Origin: Fidelibacterota bacterium UBA1134
GTDB taxonomy: Bacteria > Fidelibacterota > Marinisomatia > Marinisomatales > S15-B10
NCBI GenBank assembly: GCA_002311975.1
Contig: DCAL01000079.1
Location: forward strand, 32,412 to 50,933
Direction: 5' to 3'
Length of the DNA stretch: 18,522 bases
Position 1 is the stretch's first letter. Each line of letters begins with the position of its first letter. The translations under genes were made by a program, and so were the position numbers. Below the pieces are notes generated by a model. It did not search any database and was not told where the DNA came from. It worked only from the letters and a program-made list of their open reading frames with translations. Positions 13,314 to 18,522 of this stretch are shown here, piece after piece.

Positions 13314-14066
13314 ATGAATCGGCATTTATCCCTTCGATCTGGAAATCCTGCTCTTTCAGCTTCCACATTTTCGCCATTTGCTAATGTGACCTATGGTGAC
13401 AATGTGATGACCATCCAAGGGACCGTCAATAAAACGGCTCTGTCGCTCTTGATGGTTATGGTATCCGCGTCGTGGACATGGGGAATGCCTGTGGATGGCC
13501 GTTTCGTCGGTCTCATCGCGTTGGGAGCAATCGGCGGTCTTATTACCGCCATGGTAACCATTTTCAAAAAACACTGGGCTATGTATACCGTGCCCGTTTA
13601 TGCGGTATTGGAGGGACTTATGCTTGGGGGAGTTTCGCGGTTTTTCGAGACCTCTTATCCGGGGATCGTTAACCAAGCTGTTTTTCTCACTTTTGGTACC
13701 CTTGGTGCCCTTCTTCTTGCCTACAAATCCGGACTTATAAAACCGACTGAAAATTTCAAGCTCGGTATCTTTGCCGCTACCGGAGGAATAGGAATACTTT
13801 ACCTTATCAGTTTTGTCATGGGTTTTTTTGGTTCAGGGATTGGTTTTATTCATAATAATTCCACTTTCGGAATAATTTTCAGTTTTGGCGTTGTGGTAAT
13901 AGCTGCACTCAATCTAGTCCTGGACTTTGATTTTATTGAGGAAGGTTCGGAAATGGGTGCACCTAAGTATATGGAATGGTATGCAACCTTTGGGCTATTG
14001 GTGACCCTTATTTGGTTATATCTCGAAATCTTGAGATTGTTGGCAAAACTTCGATCACGTCGTTAA
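13314..14066 (+). CDS. Bax inhibitor-1/YccA family membrane protein
   Basis: 250 residues with about seven hydrophobic segments from residue ~40 to the end. The last part, ALNLVLDFDFIEEGSEMGAPKYMEWYATFGLLVTLIWLYLEILRLL, matches the conserved C-terminal helices of the BI-1/TMBIM family, with the acidic cluster that acts in pH-gated ion leak in the Bacillus homologue YetJ. A roughly 35-residue N-terminal extension (RHLSLRSGNPALSASTFSPF) is usual in bacterial YccA-like members. The role in bacteria is poorly known: calcium leak and quality control with FtsH have been proposed. AAGGA lies 9 nt before the ATG. GC rises again here, so I place the end of the island before this gene. Confidence 0.9.
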   Translation: MNRHLSLRSGNPALSASTFSPFANVTYGDNVMTIQGTVNKTALSLLMVMVSASWTWGMPVDGRFVGLIALGAIGGLITAMVTIFKKHWAMYTVPVYAVLEGLMLGGVSRFFETSYPGIVNQAVFLTFGTLGALLLAYKSGLIKPTENFKLGIFAATGGIGILYLISFVMGFFGSGIGFIHNNSTFGIIFSFGVVVIAALNLVLDFDFIEEGSEMGAPKYMEWYATFGLLVTLIWLYLEILRLLAKLRSRR

Positions 14067-14070
14067 CAGC

Positions 14071-14376
14071 TTGGAGCACATCAGAGATCAGTCTCTGGTT
14101 GAAGGAACTGACGTAGAGCTGTTCGATATCAGCATACATACTGCTGATCCGGCTAGGATTCTTTATGAACTCGATGACAACAGATCAGAGATTACTCATT
14201 CACATCGCATGGGTGGAAGGTGGGGCTTTTCTTCCTGCGCAAAGGGCTTCAGCGCGAAGGCCATCTCCAACGCCATCAAACTGGCGGGCAAGTCGGTGCG
14301 GGATGGCGTCTGTGAAACGATGGCCCGTCAGATCGGCGAGTTCAAACTTGAGGAGAAAAATCGCTCCGCGCGCTAG
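14071..14376 (+). CDS. Doubtful ORF, possible gene remnant
   Basis: An open frame of 101 codons begins with TTG just after the BI-1 stop; no ribosome binding site is seen. The first half (DVELFDISIHTADPARILYELDDNRSEITHS) and the second (FSAKAISNAIKLAGKSVRDGVCETMARQIGEFKLEEKNRSAR) differ in base composition, the second being more GC-rich and helical. The second half reads like the C-terminus of a real protein, but I cannot name a family. It may be a truncated gene joined to unrelated sequence. Treat it as hypothetical. Confidence 0.3.
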   Translation: MEHIRDQSLVEGTDVELFDISIHTADPARILYELDDNRSEITHSHRMGGRWGFSSCAKGFSAKAISNAIKLAGKSVRDGVCETMARQIGEFKLEEKNRSAR

Positions 14377-14520
14377 TCATCCACACCACCTGTATAAAGC
14401 TGTTGGAGCACTGCTGTCTATGACACTGACATCAGAACCAGAGAGTGGTTTATCTCGACAGGTTCTTCGTCAACTTTTGTGAGTAACGGCAAAGTCTGGA
14501 GATTCAGATCAATTTCCACT

Positions 14521-14715
14521 CACCCCGTCTTACCGTCCGAGTCTGCGATTACCTTGTGCCAACCATCTGTGGACGGTAATCCACCCCTCCCAAGGAGGAG
14601 ACTCGCGCCAACGCACAGTTCGTAATAGAAGATCCCTCCCGATGATATCGGGAAGAGGGGTGTCCGAAACGGAGTGCCTGCCCGACTACGCTGGTCAGAC
14701 GGGGAGGACGGGGTG
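14521..14715. repeat. Nested inverted-repeat element
   Basis: The outer ends are CACCCCGTC (14521-14529) and GACGGGGTG (14707-14715), perfect inverses. The inner pair is CACCCCTC (14582-14589) and GAGGGGTG (14655-14662), also perfect, and inside that lies the TCCCGAT-GAT-ATCGGGA palindrome. The 195-bp unit has no ORF with gene features. It resembles CACCCCGTC-type intergenic repeats familiar from many FCB-group genomes; that link is from memory only. Confidence 0.6.
14637..14653. repeat. Dispersed palindrome, copy 3
   Basis: TCCCGAT-GAT-ATCGGGA, perfect 7-bp arms around a 3-nt loop, embedded in the nested repeat element. The flanking CCC and AGGG extend the symmetry imperfectly. Other copies are at 1350-1367 and 9411-9427. 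Confidence 0.7.
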
Positions 14716-15003
14716 TGTATGGCGATAACCTGAGTAAAAAGCCTGAGCAGGCGGGAAGCCCTTCATTTTCGGGGTTGCCACACCCCACCATAAATGACGG
14801 GGTAATTGTCTATGTGAAACAATCGTTTTGGACAGACCCGATTACGGATTATCTGTTTAATAGTGGACAAATATCGGACTTTTGTTACACGGTTATCGTA
14901 TAGCTAAGCAAACCTCGTAGGGGTCAGATATTTGTAGTACAGATTTCACCGGACACCCGAACTATAGGAGTTGAATATGCTTGTGGCAATTAGCAATCCC
15001 GGA

Positions 15004-15044
15004 ATTTGGATCCTCAAATCTCCACCTGATTTCTTCGCTATAAT
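15004..15044 (+). promoter_or_regulatory. Candidate promoter of the peptidase gene
   Basis: A perfect -10 hexamer, TATAAT, lies at 15039-15044, 53 nt before the ATG at 15098. The -35 is weak (TCAAAT at 15014-15019, 19-bp spacer). It overlaps the small inverted repeat ATTTG-GATCCT-CAAAT (15004-15019), which could be an operator. By eye only. Confidence 0.35.
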
Positions 15045-15097
15045 TCACTAAACTTCTCTTTGGTTCTCACCCACAATTATATCTGAGGAGAACAGTC

Positions 15098-17365
15098 ATG
15101 ACCCCTGTCCGAGCATACTTCCCTTCCATCTTTGTCATAGTGGCCGGCTGCGCCACGGCACCGCCACTGGAGGAGATATCCGAAAGCATCCCCGCTGTTT
15201 CCACCCTAGAAGCTGGCTTCGATGTTGCCGTCCAACGAAAGCTCGAAAGTGAATTCGACTCCCATCTGAATCCTGAGAATCTGCGGGCATGGATGAAGCA
15301 CATGTCGTCAAAACCGCATCACGTCGGTTCACCGTGGGGTAAGCAGAATGCCGAGTACATTGCCGAAAAGTTCCGTGCGTGGGGATATGAGACGGAGATT
15401 GAACAGTTCGACGTCTTGCTGCCGATTCCGAAAGTCCGAATTGTGGAGATGGTGGAGCCAACTAAGTTTATGGCACAACTGAGGGAGCCTGTGCTGGCGC
15501 AGGACGCCACGTCATCTGTAATGGAAGATCGCCTCCCGGGCTACAACGCATTCTCGGCTGATGGCGATGTGACCGCTGAACTGGTATATGTCAATTACGG
15601 TATCCCCGGTGACTACGAGGAGTTGGAGCGGCACGGCATAGATGTTAAAGGGAAGATTGTCATCGCCCGTTACGGCGGCTCATGGCGGGGCATCAAGCCG
15701 AAGGTAGCCCACGAGCACGGTGCGGTGGGGTGTATCATCTATTCCGATCCAAAGGATGACGGCTACTCTCAGGGCGATGTCTATCCTGAGGGGCCGTACC
15801 GAATGGAGCACGGCGTTCAGCGCGGATCGGTGCTGGATATGCCTCTTTATCCCGGCGATCCGCTGACCCCGGGCTACGGCGCCACCAAAGATGCCGAGCG
15901 TCTCGATTACAGAGAGGCGCCCACCATCATGAAGATTCCCGTTTTGCCAATTTCCTATGCCGATGCGCAGCCGCTCCTTGAAGCGCTGCGAGGACCGGTG
16001 GCTCCCGCTGCGTGGCGCGGGATGCTGCCCATCACCTATCACATCGGGCCCGGTCCCGCCAAAGTTCATCTGAAGCTGGAGTTCGACTGGAATCTCCGCA
16101 CCGCCTATAACACCGTCGGACGCATCGCAGGGAGTGAGTATCCCGATGAGTGGGTCATGCGCGGTAATCACCACGACGCCTGGGTTTTCGGGGCAGCCGA
16201 TCCGTTGAGTGGGATGGTCTCTCTTATGGAAGAGGCCCGTGCGGTGGGGGAACTGGTGAAGTCCGGCTGGCGACCGAAACGGACCATCATTTATGCTGGC
16301 TGGGATGCGGAAGAGCCTGCCCTTCTCGGCTCCACCGAATGGGTGGAACATCATAAGGCAGAGATCAGTGACAAGATGGTGGCTTACATCAACACGGACG
16401 GCACCGGCCGCGGCTTCTTGCGCGTGGGCGGATCGCACACACTGGAAAAGTTTATCAACGATGTGGCGCGGGATGTCTTCGATCCAAGACTGGGCGTCAC
16501 TCTTGAGGAGAGAGCCCGGGCGCGTCTGGCCGTGAATGGCAGTGAAGACTTTGACAGGGAAGACTTGCGTATCTACGCCCTCGGCTCCGGCTCGGACTAC
16601 ACCGCCTACATCCATCATGTGGGGATCGCCTCCCTCAACATGGGCTTCGGCGGCGAGAGCGGCGGCGGCTCGTACCACTCCATCTTTGACTCCTTCGACC
16701 ACTACACGCGCTTCATGGATCCCACTTTCGAATACGGTGTTACCCTTTCCAAGACGACCGGACGCGCCACGCTGAGGCTGGCACAGGCCGATATCCTTCC
16801 GTTTCGTTTTACCAACTTTGCCGATAACGTAAGAAAGTACGTGGAGGATTTGATCGAGCTGGCAAAGAAGAAACGGGAGGAGACCGAAAAGAAAAATAAG
16901 CTCATCGATGAGAACGCCTTCGTGTTGGCGGCTGATCCTTTGAAGACGTATGTGCCGCCGACAAAAGATACGCCTGTGCCCGAGTTTGATTTCACGCTGC
17001 TGGAGTCGGCACTGGCCAGACTGGAGAGAAGTGCTGAAGCGTACGAAGCTGCTCTCGCTCGTTTTTTCGCCAGCGGAAAATCCCTCTCCGCTGAGGAAAG
17101 TCAGCAGCTCAACGCCATCCTTATAAGTACTGAACGTACCATGATCCGCGAAGAAGGACTGCCGCGGCGGAGCTGGTTCAAGCATCAGATATATGCTCCC
17201 GGTCTCTATACCGGCTATGGCGTGAAGACGCTTCCCGGTATCCGCGAAGGGCTGGAAGAACGTAACTGGGATGAAGTTCGGCAATACATTGGCGTGGTGT
17301 CAGAAAAACTTGACGGTGTAGCGGATGCAATCGACAGTGCAGTGGCTCTCTTGTCTGATGAATAG
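15098..17365 (+). CDS. M28 family carboxypeptidase lipoprotein (glutamate carboxypeptidase II-like)
   Basis: 755 residues with lipoprotein signal FVIVAGC (Cys18). Domain order is that of GCPII/PSMA and transferrin receptor. A PA domain comes first (ELVYVNYGIPGDYEELERHGIDVKGKIVIARYGG...GAVGCIIYSDP). The M28 zinc peptidase follows, with ligands H358 (GNHHDAW), bridging D368, catalytic E405 and ligand E406 (WDAEE), D434 (INTDG) and H527 (YHSIFDSFDHY). A C-terminal helical dimerisation-type domain ends it. All catalytic residues are present. It probably removes C-terminal acidic residues or digests peptides at the cell surface. GAGGAG precedes the ATG. It appears to be a single-gene unit with its own promoter. 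Confidence 0.93.
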   Translation: MTPVRAYFPSIFVIVAGCATAPPLEEISESIPAVSTLEAGFDVAVQRKLESEFDSHLNPENLRAWMKHMSSKPHHVGSPWGKQNAEYIAEKFRAWGYETEIEQFDVLLPIPKVRIVEMVEPTKFMAQLREPVLAQDATSSVMEDRLPGYNAFSADGDVTAELVYVNYGIPGDYEELERHGIDVKGKIVIARYGGSWRGIKPKVAHEHGAVGCIIYSDPKDDGYSQGDVYPEGPYRMEHGVQRGSVLDMPLYPGDPLTPGYGATKDAERLDYREAPTIMKIPVLPISYADAQPLLEALRGPVAPAAWRGMLPITYHIGPGPAKVHLKLEFDWNLRTAYNTVGRIAGSEYPDEWVMRGNHHDAWVFGAADPLSGMVSLMEEARAVGELVKSGWRPKRTIIYAGWDAEEPALLGSTEWVEHHKAEISDKMVAYINTDGTGRGFLRVGGSHTLEKFINDVARDVFDPRLGVTLEERARARLAVNGSEDFDREDLRIYALGSGSDYTAYIHHVGIASLNMGFGGESGGGSYHSIFDSFDHYTRFMDPTFEYGVTLSKTTGRATLRLAQADILPFRFTNFADNVRKYVEDLIELAKKKREETEKKNKLIDENAFVLAADPLKTYVPPTKDTPVPEFDFTLLESALARLERSAEAYEAALARFFASGKSLSAEESQQLNAILISTERTMIREEGLPRRSWFKHQIYAPGLYTGYGVKTLPGIREGLEERNWDEVRQYIGVVSEKLDGVADAIDSAVALLSDE

Positions 17366-17409
17366 AAGCATCTGAAGATGATTACGTAAACCTTCTGGCT
17401 GTAAGCGGC

Positions 17410-18138
17410 ATGTACCACGCCATATCCAAAATACTCGTCTGGCTACTCTACCCATTAACTTTGGGACTTACCCTGCTGGTGCTGGCTTTCTGGTTCAGGA
17501 ACAGGCAGAACAGAAAACTCTTCAACGGATTTTTTCTGGCCGGCTTAGCGATTTTGTATCTATTCAGCATCACACCGATGCAGAAACTTTTTGTTGCCCC
17601 TTTAAGCACAGCAACGCCCACGAATCTCCACGATCTCAAAACTGACGCCATCGTGGTACTGGGGGGATCGCCATCCAGATCACTTACGGCGATCCGGCTC
17701 CTCAAACGAAATGTAGCACCTGTTGTAATCGTCAGCGGCGGCAGTGGAGAATTGCTCAAAGAACCACAAAAGGAATCGCAGCGGATGAAGGACTTCTTCG
17801 TGGAGTTTGGTGCTGATGAAGGGGACGTTCTGGTGGAAGCTGAATCACGCAACACACGGGAGAACGCCGTTAATTCCATGGAGATTCTGGACAGTCTGGG
17901 AGCGGAGAGGATTGCACTTGTAACCTCTGGCTTGCACATTCTCCGCGCGGAAGCTGTCTTCTCCAAGCTCGGTTACGATGTTGTCCCTGTGAGGGCACGG
18001 CTCTTCAGGATTCCGAAAAAGAGGGAAAAAATTGACCCCTTCATTCTAATTCCCAATGTTGAAAATCTCTCCATATCTACTCAGGCTATCTATGAATACG
18101 TGGCGATCCTTATCTACAAACTGAGAGGATGGATATGA
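17410..18138 (+). CDS. YdcF/ElyC/SanA family membrane protein (DUF218)
   Basis: 242 residues with two N-terminal hydrophobic segments (about 8-28 and 38-55), then a DUF218 domain. The domain shows TDAIVVLGGSPSRSLTAIRLL, VVIVSGGSGE, ESRNTRENAVNSMEIL, the conserved 'E...NT.EN' active-site-like motif, and IALVTSGLHILRAEAVF. The family includes ElyC, linked to envelope and peptidoglycan homeostasis in E. coli, and SanA; its enzymatic activity is not well defined. Topology suggests the domain faces the periplasm. The ATG has only a weak upstream site (GTAAGCGGC). It lies 44 bp after the peptidase gene and could be read with it. Confidence 0.87.
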   Translation: MYHAISKILVWLLYPLTLGLTLLVLAFWFRNRQNRKLFNGFFLAGLAILYLFSITPMQKLFVAPLSTATPTNLHDLKTDAIVVLGGSPSRSLTAIRLLKRNVAPVVIVSGGSGELLKEPQKESQRMKDFFVEFGADEGDVLVEAESRNTRENAVNSMEILDSLGAERIALVTSGLHILRAEAVFSKLGYDVVPVRARLFRIPKKREKIDPFILIPNVENLSISTQAIYEYVAILIYKLRGWI

Positions 18139-18140
18139 AA

Positions 18141-18155
18141 GGTGCGCATCGCACC
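18141..18155. repeat. Small hairpin after the YdcF-like gene
   Basis: GGTGCG-CAT-CGCACC, a perfect 6-bp GC stem with a 3-nt loop starting 2 nt after the stop. No U-tract follows (AGGGAAC), so it may protect the transcript end rather than terminate it. Confidence 0.45.
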
Positions 18156-18169
18156 AGGGAACAGTTGCA

Positions 18170-18286
18170 ATGAATGAAACTTTTGATGTCATCGTGATTG
18201 GTGGGGGAATCATGGATTGCAGCAGCGCCTATCAGCTGACGAAGCGGGGTATGAAGGTAGCGGTGGTGAAGATATATAACGATTGA
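18170..18286 (+). pseudogene. N-terminal remnant of FAD-dependent oxidoreductase (DAO-like)
   Basis: A 38-codon frame: MNETFDVIVIGGGIMDCSSA, then YQLTKRGMKVAVV and a stop. This is the beta-alpha-beta FAD-binding start of glycine/D-amino-acid oxidase-type enzymes, which normally continue for some 350 residues. Here it ends right after the second strand. The last Gly of the GxGxxG-type motif is Asp (GGGIMD), which should impair dinucleotide binding. The sequence after the break is unrelated and leads into the next gene. Clear homology with truncation makes a remnant the best reading. Confidence 0.75.
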
Positions 18287-18338
18287 TCGTGGTAGTACAA
18301 ACCGCCCATTTTTCCAATATTCTGTCAAACTGATTCTT

Positions 18339-18522
18339 ATGATCTTGAATCCAAAGGGGCGAAAGTCTGCCATTATTGGAGTTCTTCTCTTTTTGATGTT
18401 GTTTGGCTGTGACTCGCGTTCGTCGGTCCTCACTATCACCCATGAGGACAGGGCGATGTTTGACTCCATCCTCAGCCGGGGCAGTGATGAGGTTCGCTTC
18501 TTCACCGCTTCCGACGGCATGC
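18339..18522 (+). CDS. Lipoprotein, partial (runs off the right edge)
   Basis: An open frame from ATG 18339 to the window end, 61 codons. The N-terminus has a basic region (NPKGRKS), a hydrophobic core (AIIGVLLFLMLFG) and lipobox LFGC, so it is an exported lipoprotein. The visible mature part (DSRSSVLTITHEDRAMFDSI, then LSRGSDEVRFFTASDGM) is too short to assign a family. The ATG has no clear Shine-Dalgarno; the TTG at 18345 is an alternative. Confidence 0.65.
   Translation, partial: MILNPKGRKSAIIGVLLFLMLFGCDSRSSVLTITHEDRAMFDSILSRGSDEVRFFTASDGM

Larger units (their letters stand above)
14377..15097. other. Repeat-rich gene-free region
   Basis: About 720 bp without a credible gene; the frames present are short, lack start signals and run through repeats. 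It holds a nested inverted-repeat element (14521-14715), one copy of the dispersed 17-bp palindrome, a small hairpin GCCT-GAGC-AGGC (about 14742-14753), further CACCCC/GGGGT words near 14780-14802, and a candidate promoter for the peptidase gene near its right end. Confidence 0.55.

Noticed and set aside
14715..14903. 62-codon plus-strand frame after the nested repeat
   Set aside because: Begins inside the repeat with a GTG, has no Shine-Dalgarno, and its first half is translated repeat sequence.
15680..17284. 534-codon open frame on the minus strand
   Set aside because: It lies entirely antisense to the peptidase gene, whose catalytic motifs and domain order are intact; the long frame follows from GC-rich codon structure.
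1..18522. CRISPR array, toxin-antitoxin pair, transposase, integrase or defence operon
   Set aside because: Looked for on both strands; no regularly spaced repeats, no recombinase or transposase motifs and no known defence domains other than the isolated GIY-YIG protein.

Overview
The window looks like a chromosomal segment of a Gram-negative bacterium. Five proteins carry export signals: lipobox lipoproteins, Sec signal peptides and one Tat signal. Housekeeping genes of moderate to high GC are packed into short operons with 1-4 nt overlaps. The intergenic palindromes are of a kind I associate with Bacteroidetes, Marinimicrobia and other FCB-group genomes. That taxonomic guess is low-confidence inference; no marker gene in the window fixes it.

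Layout. (1) 1-1385: an AT-rich left patch with a long imperfect palindrome, a GIY-YIG domain protein and a small membrane-anchored protein, ending at tRNA-Pro(UGG). (2) 1605-4207, minus strand: a probable redox/envelope operon, read from 4207 downwards: metallo-beta-lactamase-fold hydrolase, small secreted protein, DUF309 protein, TlpA-like thioredoxin lipoprotein, exported redoxin. (3) 4301-5096, plus strand: three overlapping small genes ending in a YbjQ-family protein. (4) 5235-9295: an enoyl-CoA hydratase/isomerase homologue (minus), divergent from a threonine/serine-dehydratase-like enzyme, an ornithine-cyclodeaminase-like enzyme and a PLP aminotransferase (plus); the set suggests amino-acid or imino-acid catabolism. 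(5) 9357-9600: a tRNA-Arg(UCU) locus with a partial tRNA duplication and nested hairpins. (6) 9622-13247: a low-GC island on the 3' side of that tRNA. It carries a decayed sodium:solute symporter, a Tat-exported beta-propeller protein of glycosidase type and a TIM-barrel glycoside hydrolase lipoprotein, which looks like an acquired glycan-utilisation segment. (7) 13314-18522: a Bax-inhibitor-1 family membrane protein, a 700-bp repeat-rich gap, a glutamate-carboxypeptidase-II-like lipoprotein peptidase, a YdcF/ElyC-family protein, a remnant of an FAD-dependent oxidoreductase, and the start of another lipoprotein cut by the window edge.

No CRISPR array, integrase, transposase, toxin-antitoxin pair or recognisable defence operon is visible. 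The most notable material is non-canonical: several palindromic element families (one supplies the stop codon of a gene), a duplicated tRNA 5' end placed between a promoter and the tRNA, two AT-rich patches each on the 3' side of a tRNA, and two decayed genes. I do not see a clear new biological system. The glycan island and the dehydratase/cyclodeaminase/aminotransferase operon are the best functional leads.
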